Source: Saposhnikovia divaricata (Eukaryota > Streptophyta > Magnoliopsida > Apiales > Apiaceae). Taken from it: a DNA stretch of 64,000 nucleotides. The notes under the pieces were generated by a model. The model was not told where the DNA came from. It ran no database searches and saw nothing but the letters and a program-made list of their open reading frames with translations. Made by a program: the position numbers and the translations under genes. Shown here in pieces: positions 1 to 11,939 of the stretch; within the stretch, counting starts at the first letter, position 1; every line of letters starts with the position of its first letter. The stretch covers positions 56,851,546 to 56,915,545 of the forward strand of contig CM071600.1 of the NCBI GenBank assembly GCA_036435485.1, read 5' to 3'.

Positions 1-1430
1 TGAACCTCTTCATCTTCCTTAGCTGCTGATTTAGAATCGTTTGTAACCTTTTCGGATCTCAAAGTGACTACCTTCACCTGCTCCTTGACTTCCCTCTTGC
101 CTGGATTAGCCTCAGTATCACTAGGAAGAGTTCCTTGTGGCCTATTCAACAACGCATTAGCAATCTGCCCAATCTGATTTTCCAAGGTCTTTATAGACAC
201 TGCTTGGCTCTTGCACATCAACCTCAATTCTTCCAATTCAGATTTTTCAGTAGAATATTGCCCCACACCTGCATGAGATTGTTGCTGAAATCCCGGAGGT
301 TGGAATTGTTGCCTTGGAACATACTACTGCTGATAACCTTGATTGAACGGCTTAGCTCCATATTGTTGTCCCTGAAACTGCTGATAAGGCTGCTGCATAC
401 CACCTTGATTGTTGCTCCAGCTGATATTAGGATGATTTCTGTTGTTAGGATGATAGGTGGCTGGAGCTGGTTGCGAAGGTCGCTGAAAGTTACTCACAAA
501 CTGTACCGATTCACTAGATATGGCACATTGACTCGTCTCATGTGCGCCCGCACATAGCTCACAAACACTAGCCACCTGCTGAATTCCATAGTTGGCCAAA
601 GAATCCACCTTCATAGTTAAATCCTTCAACTGAGCTGCTATAGCTGTAGCTGCATCCACTTCCAGAATTCCTGCTACTTTGCCTTGAGATAGTCTCTGAG
701 TTGGATTCTGATATTCATTGGCAGCCATCGTCTCAATTAGATCATAAGCTTCCTCGTATCTCTTTGCCCATAAAGCTCCACCTAATGCTGCATCTAGCAA
801 AGGTCTTGATTGTGCTCCCAACCCATTGTAGAAACCATTTATCACCATCCAATCAGGCATACCATGATGGGGACATTTTCGAAGCATCTCCTTGTAGCGT
901 TCACAAGCTTCACACAAAGATTCTCCAGACTGCTGTGCAAATTGAGTAAGAGTGTTTCTTATTGCTACAGTTTTAGCCATGGGGAAGAATTTAGTGAGGA
1001 ATTTCTGCGCAAGATCCTCCCATGTAGTAATGGAACTAGCTGGTAGAGAGTGTAACCAACCCTTAGCTTTATCCCTCAAAGAGAATGGGAAAAGTCTCAA
1101 TTTAAAAGCATCTTCCGACACACCGTTTAATTTGAAAGTATCACAGATCTCAATGAAATCCCGGATGTGCATATTAGGATCTTCCGTTGGAGCACCCCCA
1201 AACTGAACCGAATTCTGAACCATCTGGATCGTACCAAGCTTGATTTCAAAGTTGTTAGCTGCAATGGCTGGCCTGACAATACTAGATTGGATATCATTGA
1301 TTTTCGGCTGAGAATAGTCCTTCAAAGCCTTAGTTTCTGCTGCTCCTCCTACCGCTTCTCCCATCTTTTTAGCTGCTTCAAGTTTTTCTTCTGCCAATTT
1401 TTCCTCTCGAGTTTGAGAACATGTTCGCAT
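1..1430 (-). pseudogene. Ty3 gag polyprotein, broken by a stop and cut by the window edge
   Basis: Gag would form the particle that packages the element's RNA. From the ATG at 1430 the frame runs 368 codons to a TAG at 324-326, then stays open to the window edge, so the TAG is a premature stop and not the natural end. The retrotransposon gag core (PF03732 type) lies around residues 85-200, with the hallmark LRLFPFSLRDKAKGWLHSLP. A Cys-rich knuckle CELCAGAHETSQC is near residue 290, followed by a Gln/Asn/Pro-rich tail. Beyond the stop the frame reads VVTLRSEKV, a motif that usually marks the gag-protease junction in Athila/Tat elements. Pol, if present, lies outside the window. Confidence 0.85.
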
Positions 1431-1548
1431 ACACGCTCAAGTACCTGAAACACCAAGAAACAAACAAATATGTAAGAAACAATCCGAGTCAGTGAACTCT
1501 AACGACCACTGATGACAAGCACATAAACTAAAAATAAAACATCAATGA

Positions 1549-1566
1549 TCCCCGGTAGCGGCGCCA
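1549..1566 (-). other. Primer-binding site (tRNA-Asp type)
   Basis: On the minus strand the 18 bases start TGGCGCCGCTACC and end GGGGA, matching the 3' end of plant tRNA-Asp at nearly every base. They lie 6 bases from the LTR end, the normal arrangement for Athila/Tat elements. Confidence 0.8.
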
Positions 1567-1572
1567 AAAACT

Positions 1573-3294
1573 TGTTTGCACTAAAACAAGCAAGCGTACG
1601 TGGTCACAAGTAATATAGATATAAGTCAAGTTCGTTCCCACAGAAATCTGGTTTAAGTTTCAATTCAGTTAATGCACTTATGCAACAATGTATGGTTTTT
1701 ACTCACTGCTAAGACAAGTAAAAATTGTGGGTTTTCAATTATCTAAAATTAACTAAGAAGCAAATTATCAAAACTAAGAATTACGTAACTAAGAATAATT
1801 TAAATCGAATTACTTATGTGAGAACACATGGGATCCTAACTTCACTAAATACTTCGCTTAGATCTGATGTCTTTAATCACTATACGCGATGGTTATGATA
1901 TCTGATCGGACAACACGAAACAAGTACACGCTACCTCTCAGTATACGTATACCAAACTACCCACACATCCACAAAAGAGATAGAAGATGAATAGACACCA
2001 ATTATGCTTAGACCCTATATCTCTATAAGATTTGAAAACATAACGGTTGAAGAACAATTATCCATAAAGATCACACAGGGCAGTATAAAGTAGTTCAAAT
2101 TACACCACGAATCATGTTGATAAACAATCATGAGCCTATGCTAGCATGGCAAGTTCTAAATCTCAAGATCCACTCTCGCTTCACAAGAGATTAACAGATT
2201 AGATGTTAGCTACGCATCTAACAATTAAGCATAACCATACGAGGATATCAATATACATCACACACAGATCTTTAAAGCATCAAAATACTAAAGCTCCATA
2301 AATAAATCCGTTAGAATCCCATGACAACGATTAGTTCATAATCGAACGGCTCGTCATCATGGGATCTGATGAAACCATGGTAAATAACAAAGTCTGAATA
2401 AAAATAATAGTGCCAGAGTAATAGAGTTTATAAAAAAATCCCAAAAACATCCAAGAGTATCGCCTAAAAGAAGAAAACAAAAGTAGATCTAGATCTCCGT
2501 TGCTTGTCACGAGCGTCGGGAATCCTTCTCCAAGTCTGAATCTCCGTCTCACGGCTCTCTCTCTTTGTTTATCTAGGTTGTTGTTTCGTTTTATGATGAT
2601 AGGATGTGTTTATATAGGCCACGGGAGTCTTTTCCAGCAAGAAACTACCAAAACAGAATTAAAATAGAATTTCTGCAGTTCGGCACAAAATACGTTTCCT
2701 AAACTGAATCTATTTTGAAGGAAAATTCGTAACTGACTTTTCTTCAGTATTTCTGGGCCGTTCTAGTTGTATTTGGACATCTGAACCACCTTAGAATGAA
2801 AGAGAATTCCGTTATCTTCGCGTGGACTGTAAGATCGTCCAAAACGGACTTGTAGAACTCAAGATATGGCCCAAACAGTGAATCAGGATTTTCTGGCAGA
2901 ATAGGACCCACGCCGTAGCGCCCAAACTTTCTGTCCAAGATTGTGGAAAATTTCGTTGTCTTCGCATGAGCTGTAAGATCGCTAAATTCGGACTTCTAGA
3001 ACTCCATATATGGCCAAAACAGTGCAGACTGCGCAACCTACCCGGAAAATCTGAATTTTCCACAATTTGCTCATTTCTCCTCCGTTTTCTCTTCCGATTC
3101 TTTTGACACTTCCCGTTCTTCAGTTCTTGAGCGTGAATCCACCATGAAACATGAAAATTTATCTCCTCACTTTAAGATGGTAACCCTGCACCATTCTTAC
3201 TAAAAATGAATCAAAAACACGACATACTTGAGGCCAAGTTAATCAATTTAAGCCGATTCAAAGCATTCCAAGTGGATATGAAATCCACTTATCA
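1573..3294 (-). repeat. 5' LTR of the Athila/Tat-type element
   Basis: The 1,722-bp LTR has TG...CA ends on the minus strand, with 6 bases between its inner end and the primer-binding site. A TATA-like TATATAAACA on the minus strand (plus 2607-2616) probably marks the promoter. Only one LTR is in the window, so its age cannot be estimated. Confidence 0.8.
2607..2616 (-). promoter_or_regulatory. TATA box of the LTR promoter
   Basis: TATATAAACA on the minus strand, inside the LTR and oriented towards gag. The assignment is by motif and position only. Confidence 0.45.
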
Positions 3295-3849
3295 GATATA
3301 TTTGTGCAAAGTTTGATGTAATTTGTTTTTTTCAGATGTTGTACGACAGTTGTGGTCAATTCACCAATAAAGAAATAATTGCACTGGCCGAGTATGAAAG
3401 TTGGTTTCTATACATGTTCTACCATTCACTCGTATTTAATTTTAATCCAGATTATTATATTTATATGTTGTAGATAACATCTTAAAATGTTATGAAATTT
3501 TAACTACAGTGCATCTCATGTGACTTAATTGGTAAGAAAAATGTGAAGTGCACGGAAACGGGAAAAGGCTAAATCGCAGAACTTAGTGAAAAGGGAAAAG
3601 ATGTTCCACTTGCCTAGCTGGATTGTATTGGGTTTACCCTTTTTCTAAGTGTACCTTCAAAAAAGGTTGGGGAGCCAGTTGAGTCATGTGTTCCTTTATA
3701 ATTTCACAATTATATACGAAACAACATCTTTCTTTATGCAAATGTTAATTTCTCCTCCGTATCAATAGATTGCAAGAACCCAGTACCTGTCATGACCATG
3801 ACTATGATTCAAATGGTAATTATCCAGTTTCTATAAGGCATCCAACATA
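3295..3849. other. Gene-free AT-rich spacer
   Basis: No supported gene. A stretch after a TTTTTTTCAG at about 3328-3337 is open for a short distance, but no conserved protein or partner exon was recognised. Confidence 0.5.
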
Positions 3850-3858
3850 TATAATATA

Positions 3859-4132
3859 GGGAAAAATGGGATAAATATCAAGACCATCATTCGTTTAATC
3901 CAAATATATCAAATGAGTCACTCTTTGTAAAAATTACTCAATTTAGTCGCCAAATTGAAAATTTGTATCATCTTAATCATTTAAAAGTTGAAAATTATTA
4001 TCATTTTAGTCATTCCCAGATGATCTTCTTGATACAAATTTTAAAAATAGTGACTAAATCGAATCATTTTTGCAATGAATGACTCACTTGATATATTTGG
4101 ATAAAATGAGTGATGGCATTGATATTTATCCC
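3859..4132. mobile_element. MULE-type MITE (274 bp) with 9-bp TSD
   Basis: A foldback element with no coding capacity. The inverted ends share GGGATAAATATCAA and continue as roughly 100-bp arms (CCATCA, then TTTATCCAAATATATCAA). It is flanked by perfect 9-bp direct repeats TATAATATA at 3850-3858 and 4133-4141. Long inverted ends plus a 9-bp duplication point to Mutator-like mobilisation. The left end has an extra 9 bases (GGGAAAAAT) before the shared terminal motif. Confidence 0.8.
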
Positions 4133-4226
4133 TATAATATAGTATAAACATGTTTCATAAAAATATATAAAAATTATATGTAATATGAAAATGTACCAAT
4201 ACAATTATTGTTGTTCATTTTGCATT

Positions 4227-4229
<3 letters not shown>

Positions 4230-4319
<90 letters not shown>
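4230..4319. repeat. (AT)n microsatellite, about 90 bp
   Basis: Uninterrupted AT dinucleotides in an AT-rich spacer. The length is probably polymorphic and may be approximate in an assembly. Confidence 0.95.
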
Positions 4320-4321
<2 letters not shown>

Positions 4322-5438
4322 GTGAAAAATATATAATTGTGCGTCTAACCTTCATGTTATATATTACAACAACAGAAATCATCTAAATTTAGATGAATAT
4401 AGCTTGTCCGACAATAATTGTAGATTATAAACTAAATAACTAGCATAAACTCATAACTATCAAAAAATATATATCAAGAAATAATTTCTCCTTTTATAAA
4501 AACATATTGAAGGGTGCAAAGTCATTTTACTTTAGTTGCAAGAGAGGAGTGTACATTTGTTGTGTACGGTAGTTCTTCACTACGAATCAAACAAATTTAA
4601 AAGATCAGTAGGTAAGAATTATAGAATAAGCAACTTATAATATTTTCACAAATAGTAAAAAAAAAAAAAAGTACCACGGAGTCCCCTTTCCAGAATCCAT
4701 CATAAATATAGTGAGGCGTAAAAATTCATTGCACTTCAGTTGTAGCAAAGGAGTGTACATTTGTTGTGCATAAAGTTCTTCAATGAGTGGTTTGCTTAAC
4801 ACTTGTATCAACACCCACATTTCCAACTTTGTGGCACATGTCACACTGCAAACAACATGTTAATTTCAAGAGTTATTAGCACTTTGCATCTTTGTATTGA
4901 AGTTGAAATTCACGTTGCACTTAAAACTTTAACAAATTGCATTTTGCATCCCTATAGATTATAATCCTTACTTTTGGCACCCTTTTGGCGATTGTCCGTT
5001 AAATTTTACTGTTATTGTTATCGTTGAGTTGATCAGGTTCCCAACATGTTTAGGAGTGATGGGGCTGAATAGAATTTCAATTGTTCATACTCGTCGGAGG
5101 TATCGGTAGGGGAATTCTTGTATTTGCACCTAGTGATGCAAACTCCCCTGGTCCTAGTAGAACAAGCACCACATGTAACAGTAAAATATGTAAAAAGTAT
5201 GATTAGTTTAATTTTATATCAATTGTTCATACTAGTGTGTATAGGACCAAGCAATGTATGGTGAGTTTTTAGTCATATGATAAGTTGAATACCTCAATCA
5301 GTGCACCATCAGTTAGTGCACCATCACTGACAGTTGCATTCTCTTTGTCCTTTTCACAAACAGTTGCTATAGCTTTTGAACCCACAGGTGCATCACTGCT
5401 TGAATTTTCTTTTGCCATTACTGTCTGCATGCATCATG
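4320..5438. other. AT-rich spacer with a degenerate internal duplication
   Basis: No gene recognised. Two diverged copies of about 75 bp lie around 4510-4590 and 4713-4790, both containing GGAGTGTACATTTGTTGTG; on the minus strand each has a partly open frame. A minus-strand frame around 5290-5420 is open and hydrophilic, with an in-frame near repeat SDGAL/TDGAL. It ends at a possible GT donor and is cut by the element inserted at 5444. Neither fragment matches a protein I recognise. Confidence 0.4.
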
Positions 5439-5443
5439 GATAC

Positions 5444-7367
5444 TGTCACGGAGGCTTGCGGAAGCGTGAACACACGTTTAATTTTTCGCCTCAGTGATGC
5501 GCCAACTCCGCTAAACGAAGCCTGGCCAGCAATGCGCAGCTAACCCTGACCTTTGTCTCCTCGACGCCTGGCCTGTAAACTGGGCTAGTCAAAATGTTTC
5601 AGGGCCACACGGCACAACCCGCACGCCCTATGGCGCCACTCCCCGACATGTCCGCCGGGTGAGTCTGCCTTGTCACAGCGCCTCTTTATCTACGCCCGCG
5701 ACACACTGATTCCCTGTCTTGCTTTCCTGCTTTATTCTCCTGGCACTCAAGCTTGACGGCTGGTTGAATCAGTTTACAATACCTCTATTAGAAGATACGC
5801 CATCTCGTGTCCTGGCCTTTCTCCCAACTATGAGGATATGCCTTATCCCTAATCAGATATAATGTGCCATGACTTATGTTCATTCATTAAGCCATGCCCA
5901 TCCATACATGATATGTACAAGCGCATGTATACAAGTGAACAGCTATACACCCTCCACCTTGAACCCTGGTTTGGTCTGAATCATTCTTCAACCCCGACCC
6001 AATGTTGCATCTCCCTAAGCTGGCTGCACCTTAGAACCGTGATTCTGCTCTACCACACCATAGACCCCTCCCGAAGACATCCCCCGCAAAGTGACTAGAA
6101 ACCCATGCTCCATATAGTCTGACTCCCCTAGAACCATGTGAGCTACCAGAAACCATGTCTCACCCTGAAACCCTGTATCTGTTACATCTCACCATGTCCC
6201 AATCCTGAGGATGCCTCCTGCCATGTCACGTGTTTCTGCCTAGACCATGCTTCCTGACTCTTCAAGAACTATGCGTGTTTGCTAGAAACCACATTCCCTG
6301 TACCTGTGCTCCATGTGCTTGGTTCTGCTATCCCTGGTCCCCGTTATCCTGATTAGTACCTCAACCTGTTCAACTTGTGCAAAGGTCTCCCAATGTTCCA
6401 CTTGTCCACCAAAGCCTAAGTCTGTCACTTAGCTCTTCGGCCTTCTCCAAGCTACCCCTGTAACTAAGAGAATCCTCCACTACTAGATGTATGCGAAGAC
6501 TTACTGATATGCATAGGAACATCCTCCCTTCAAATACTCCCGCCTAGTCTGGCTACTGCTGTCAATGACTAGAACACTGCACCAATGTCTTTCTGCATAA
6601 TCCAAGGTGTCTTCCTCTTCAAAGGCCTGACCCCATGTATCTCCATTGATCCATAAGACCAATGTTGTTGACTTAGCCTAAACAACTGGCCTCATCTACT
6701 CTGACCCCAACTGCCTATGTCTTGAACATGCTAGACAGTTGTGCCTATCAGCCTGACCGGTCATCGTCTCCCTCGATGCACCGCCACCCTATGGTTGGAG
6801 AGTCCTGCCTAAATGAATCATTCACAAGCGAGAGTTCCCATAGGTGGTCTGCCCGACTCCCAGCACGGGTCAATCAGCACTGATACCACTTTACCAATTG
6901 GTCCTTAACACCAATAGTTCTGACATATCTTTGACATATTCTCTTGCTCCCGGGACTACAATGACTGGTTTCGCCCTGCCTTGGGCTCATCAGGGGAGCG
7001 GCTCCAGCTCCCGACCAGTCCTGCGCGCCTGACTGCAACGAGCAGCCCTCGCAGGCACTCGCCTTCCCGTCCCCAAACCCCAACAGTAACTACGAAACCA
7101 GGCAATGTCCCCCTTAACAATCGTATGTCCTATCCTTTAGCCATCACCTACGCCAAGCGCCTATGTCGGGACGCTTGCGCCCAGTGCCACCTACGCCCAG
7201 CGCCTATGTCAGGACGCTCACGCCCAGTGTTTCTCGTTGGCACTAATGACTAGTGACCAACGTCCAGCACCTGCCTTCGCAGTCAATGCTCGGTCTCATG
7301 GCCTTGGTCTAGCATTTGGCTACTCAAGCCAACCCAACGTCCCATGCTACCGGTTATGGTTGTAACA
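5444..7367 (-). repeat. 3' LTR of the LARD-like element
   Basis: A 1,924-bp LTR, visibly richer in GC than its surroundings. It contains a tandem pair of about 43-bp units at 7148-7190 and 7191-7229. Short open frames inside it are chance frames; they are duplicated in the other LTR only because the LTRs are duplicates. Confidence 0.9.
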
Positions 7368-7386
7368 AACCACCCCCATTTGAAGA
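7368..7386 (-). other. Polypurine tract
   Basis: On the minus strand AAATGGGGGTGGTTTG abuts the 3' LTR, where plus-strand DNA synthesis would start. Next to it lies a 9-bp inverted repeat AACTCGATG/CATCGAGTT (7387-7408) with a 4-base loop. Confidence 0.7.
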
Positions 7387-9530
7387 ACTCGATGTCCTCA
7401 TCGAGTTGAGAACAACCTTATCGAGAAACTACTAATCCTCCAGTGCTGCCACTTGAGCTCGAACCTTTGCCCATACACAATCCTTCGACGCCTCAACTTC
7501 AGCCTGAACCTGTATCCTAATTTCCCCTTCATGATTAGATGCACAGGTCACTCCCTTTCGATTGCTATTTTGATCTCTTCTGAGGTTGTAGTGTCACCAC
7601 CACACATAAGAAATACCAATTTTCCAGTGCTTTTATGCTCTATACATGTGCCATCAAGTCCTGTGCTGTCCCCGATCTGTACACAACCGGTTGTTCAAAC
7701 TGAACCACACTCCACCCCTAGCACGCTTAGAAACATTATCCTGCACCTTTCCTGGTAATCCCAAAATCTGGAAGCTTGAGCACGATCACTAAGTTCGTCA
7801 ACCACAACCTGCTCCTCGCCATTCCATCCTAGATATGATCCACTTTAGCAAATCTTTCGGGACGTTCGCCCTTTTTGACATCTCTTTCATATCACCCCAG
7901 GCATTTTTTTTTTGCTCGCAATGAAATCAGGCACTCCAACTGCTTTCAAAAGATACCACACCTTTCCCAAGGGTGCCGTGTTCCTCTATCAACATTGATG
8001 TCGCCTAGCAAGTCACCTCAAGAGTATTTTCTAACTCGCTCTTCCATCATGAGCCCGACATTCAATCGGTTAGGGACCTTGCTCCCTCGAGAATCAGCAA
8101 TCATTCTCAAGGTATATGAACATCCAATCCTAACAACCAAATTGCCTCGCCTTTCCCAAGGGCTTAACTCCTTGATTGCTTCGTATCAGTGTCCACCCTC
8201 TGTGTCATTTCCTTACACAAAGGTGTGCCTTCACACTCCAAAGACACCTTCTAAGACAATTTCTGGAACGTCGACTTCACAAACCTTGTTGACTCGCCCC
8301 TCATTAGGCTATAGGTCACAACCCACACCGCCAACCCTTTGACTCGCCTCACCAGGCTTTTGGTCGCACCCCCCTTTTCGCCAACTTGATTGTCTAAGTT
8401 AAGACTTCCCCTTAACATTGCCTTCTTCACCAAATGAAACAGTCCATGACTTCCCTACATGGTGCTCGCCATGACTTCCTTTCATTTAAAAGAGCTCACA
8501 TAACCAAAGCTCCTTAAGGACTTCATCATAGGAATAACAAATGACTATCATGATTAGTCATGCACCCTGTGCTTTGCGAACTAATGTCACCCCCAACATC
8601 TACGCCATGCACTGTGCACCTTTTCCTTTTTCTGAAGCTACCTTGCCAAATATCTTTTGGACTTCATTTCGGTTGCCTAGTCCTTGGCCCTGTCTCATAC
8701 TTGCCTCAGATCTTTCAACCCATCATTCTACTACACTTTGTCAACCCTGTGTCGCTACCTCCCTTACATAAGGTTCTGTCAACTGCTTCCTCCCTTACCC
8801 AAGGTTCTGTCTGACAAAAAGTTACCAAGTGCTTGTCGTATTTGCCCTGAATTCTCATAAATTCACTTTGGGCTCCAGCTTTACCTCGGTCAAGAATTTT
8901 CCCCCCACTCTTGTTCCCCGGTACTAGCTTTTAAGCAACTGTCTCATTACTAAGTGTTTGCACTCTTCCCATGAATTCCCTCAAACTCAATGTAATCTCC
9001 TGCTTTACCCCTGCCCAAGAATTCTCTCCACTCTTGCGCTCCGGTACTAGCTTTTGATCAACAGATTCTTTGGCTATATTTGCAATCTCCCAATTCAGCC
9101 CAATCTTCAGCTCTGTCCTTGCACCTAGTCTCTACTAGACTTCCTACTCCGACTCTGCCTCTCGATGGCCGAGATCTTGCTATTAGCGAAATCTGCCGGT
9201 TAAATGCAATCACCTATGTTGAAACAAGTTGTACTCCTCCAATCCCCAAATTCTCCCTCGCTTCCCGCAAAGCGTTATGAGACCCCAATGACTCCAAAGT
9301 ATTGATCCTAGCCTTTATACCCTTGCCCCTATCTGTCTGGATTCTCCACCACAGCTTCATTGGCATAGTACTTACTCCCGATCATAACACATCATTGGTC
9401 CACCTCAACATGAGACATTTGTAATATAGGAGTTCCTCAAGCGTTGGACTAGCTGATAATCGTCCCAACCCTGAGCTTTCATTTTGCCGATATTCAAAAC
9501 GGCTATATCACCTCCCTGGCTTCACCAGCC
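7387..9530 (-). other. Interior of the LARD-like element, no intact coding region
   Basis: No long minus-strand frame is open. A stretch near the primer site (about 9080-9400, minus) reads as an interrupted, charged, coiled-coil-like protein containing LREARENLGIGG, which could be a decayed gag N-terminus. No protease, RT, RNase H or integrase motif was seen. Confidence 0.55.
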
Positions 9531-9546
9531 TGGTGCTCTGATACCA
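9531..9546 (-). other. Primer-binding site (tRNA-iMet type)
   Basis: TGGTATCAGAGCACCA on the minus strand, two bases from the inner end of the right LTR. The first 12 bases are the usual complement of initiator tRNA-Met. Confidence 0.85.
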
Positions 9547-9548
9547 AT

Positions 9549-11473
9549 TGTCACGGAGGCTTGCGGAAGCGTGAACACACGTTTAATTTTTCGCCTCAGT
9601 GATGCGCCAACTCCGCTAAACGAAGCCTGGCCAGCAATGCGCAGCTAACCCTGACCTTTGTCTCCTCGACGCCTGGCCTGTAAACTGGGCTAGTCAAAAT
9701 GTTTCAGGGCCACACGGCACAACCCGCACGCCCTATGGCGCCACTCCCCGACATGTCCGCCGGGTGAGTCTGCCTTGTCACAGCGCCTCTTTATCTACGC
9801 CCGCGACACACTGATTCCCTGTCTTGCTTTCCTGCTTTATTCTCCTGGCACTCAAGCTTGACGGCTGGTTGAATCAGTTTACAATACCTCTATTAGAAGA
9901 TACGCCATCTCGTGTCCTGGCCTTTCTCCCAACTATGAGGATATGCCTTATCCCTAATCAGATATAATGTGCCATGACTTATGTTCATTCATTAAGCCAT
10001 GCCCATCCATACATGATATGTACAAGCGCATGTATACAAGTGAACAGCTATACACCCTCCACCTTGAACCCTGGTTTGGTCTGAATCATTCTTCAACCCC
10101 GACCCAATGTTGCATCTCCCTAAGCTGGCTGCACCTTAGAACCGTGATTCTGCTCTACCACACCATAGACCCCTCCCGAAGACATCCCCCGCAAAGTGAC
10201 TAGAAACCCATGCTCCATATAGTCTGACTCCCCTAGAACCATGTGAGCTACCAGAAACCATGTCTCACCCTGAAACCCTGTATCTGTTACATCTCACCAT
10301 GTCCCAATCCTGAGGATGCCTCCTGCCATGTCACGTGTTTCTGCCTAGACCATGCTTCCTGACTCTTCAAGAACTATGCGTGTTTGCTAGAAACCACATT
10401 CCCTGTACCTGTGCTCCATGTGCTTGGTTCTGCTATCCCTGGTCCCCGTTATCCTGATTAGTACCTCAACCTGTTCAACTTGTGCAAAGGTCTCCCAATG
10501 TTCCACTTGTCCACCAAAGCCTAAGTCTGTCACTTAGCTCTTCGGCCTTCTCCAAGCTACCCCTGTAACTAAGAGAATCCTCCACTACTAGATGTATGCG
10601 AAGACTTACTGATATGTATAGGAACATCCTCCCTTCAAATACTCCCGCCTAGTCTGGCTTACTGCTGTCAATGACTAGAACACTGCACCAATGTCTTTCT
10701 GCATAATCCAAGGTGTCTTCCTCTTCAAAGGCCTGACCCCATGTATCTCCATTGATCCATAAGACCAATGTTGTTGACTTAGCCTAAACAACTGGCCTCA
10801 TCTACTCTGACCCCAACTGCCTATGTCTTGAACATGCTAGACAGTTGTGCCTATCAGCCTGACCGGTCATCGTCTCCCTCGATGCACCGCCACCCTATGG
10901 TTGGAGAGTCCTGCCTAAATGAATCATTCACAAGCGAGAGTTCCCATAGGTGGTCTGCCCGACTCCCAGCACGGGTCAATCAGCACTGATACCACTTTAC
11001 CAATTGGTCTTTAACACCAATAGTTCTGACATATCTTTGACATATTCTCTTGCTCCCGGGACTACAATGACTGGTTTCGCCCTGCCTTGGGCTCATCAGG
11101 GGAGCGGCTCCAGCTCCCGACCAGTCCTGCGCGCCTGACTGCAACGAGCAGCCCTCGCAGGCACTCGCCTTCCCGTCCCCAAACCCCAACAGTAACTACG
11201 AAACCAGGCAATGTCCCCCTTAACAATCGTATGTCCTATCCTTTAGCCATCACCTACGCCAAGCGCCTATGTCGGGACGCTTGCGCCCAGTGCCACCTAC
11301 GCCCAGCGCCTATGTCAGGACGCTCACGCCCAGTGTTTCTCGTTGGCACTAATGACTAGTGACCAACGTCCAGCACCTGCCTTCGCAGTCAATGCTCGGT
11401 CTCATGGCCTTGGTCTAGCATTTGGCTACTCAAGCCAACCCAACGTCCCATGCTACCGGTTATGGTTGTAACA
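9549..11473 (-). repeat. 5' LTR of the LARD-like element
   Basis: A 1,925-bp LTR, one base longer than its partner because of a T insertion near 10660. The two visible substitutions are near 10616 (T for C) and 11010 (T for C). Confidence 0.9.
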
Positions 11474-11478
11474 GATAC

Positions 11479-11920
11479 CAATTAGGGTACAATTATTAAA
11501 AAATTAAGGTTCTAACATAATATAGTTATAATTTGCAAATCACAAACAAATTCAAATCTCAACCGATTAAGTTTCTTTTTAAAATAGAAAATAAAAGAAA
11601 GGGTGTCATATATGATGACTTTTTGTGCCTTTTAAACTTTTAAAGGTGAATACATATTGTGCCATTTTATATGGATTTTAGTGCTTATAAAAGGTGTGCC
11701 ATATTTTTTTTTTTGGCCTTTAGACCATTTACCGGTGTTTATGATATGTCGTCAGTTGATGAATCTATTTTGTCATTTTAGATGACTTTTTTAGATTTTT
11801 TATGAGAACTCGGCGTTTTATCTGCCTAACCAGAGGGGACTCCTTTGGTTAGATGTATAAAACCGTTCAATTTTGTTAAGTATATTGTATATAATATAAA
11901 TATATAAATTATATTCGATT
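11479..11920. other. Gene-free AT-rich spacer
   Basis: No gene, RNA or clear repeat end recognised. Confidence 0.5.
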
Positions 11921-11939
11921 AATGGTTCATTGACATAGT

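Larger units (their letters stand above)
1..3294 (-). mobile_element. Athila/Tat-type Ty3 LTR retrotransposon, 5' part only
   Basis: The element reads right to left: 5' LTR (1573-3294), primer-binding site (1549-1566), leader, then gag, and it runs off the left edge. The LTR starts on the minus strand with TGATAAGTGG, a start typical of Athila/Tat LTRs, and ends with GTGCAAACA. The primer site fits tRNA-Asp, as in this lineage. Gag is interrupted by a stop codon, so this copy is not autonomous. The other LTR lies outside the window, so a target-site duplication cannot be tested; the right flank begins GATAT at 3295. Lineage assignment rests on the LTR start, the primer site and the gag motifs and is fairly secure. 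Confidence 0.85.
5444..11473 (-). mobile_element. Non-coding Ty3-type LTR element (LARD-like), complete and young
   Basis: Two long direct repeats (5444-7367 and 9549-11473) start TGTCACGG and end TTGTAACA on the plus strand. They are flanked by the 5-bp duplication GATAC (5439-5443 and 11474-11478), so both ends are exact. A tRNA-iMet-type primer site sits beside the right LTR and a polypurine tract beside the left, so the element is minus-strand. By eye the LTRs differ at two substitutions and one indel, implying a very recent insertion. The 2.2-kb interior carries no intact gag or pol. Just before the polypurine tract the minus strand reads DEDIEFFKWG, resembling the end of chromoviral (Tekay/Del-type) pol. 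Movement would have needed proteins from a relative. Confidence 0.9.

Noticed and set aside
5862..11359. Pairs of identical short ORFs in 5862-7253 and 9967-11359
   Set aside because: They are duplicated only because they lie in the two LTRs. None has conserved motifs and they overlap on both strands.
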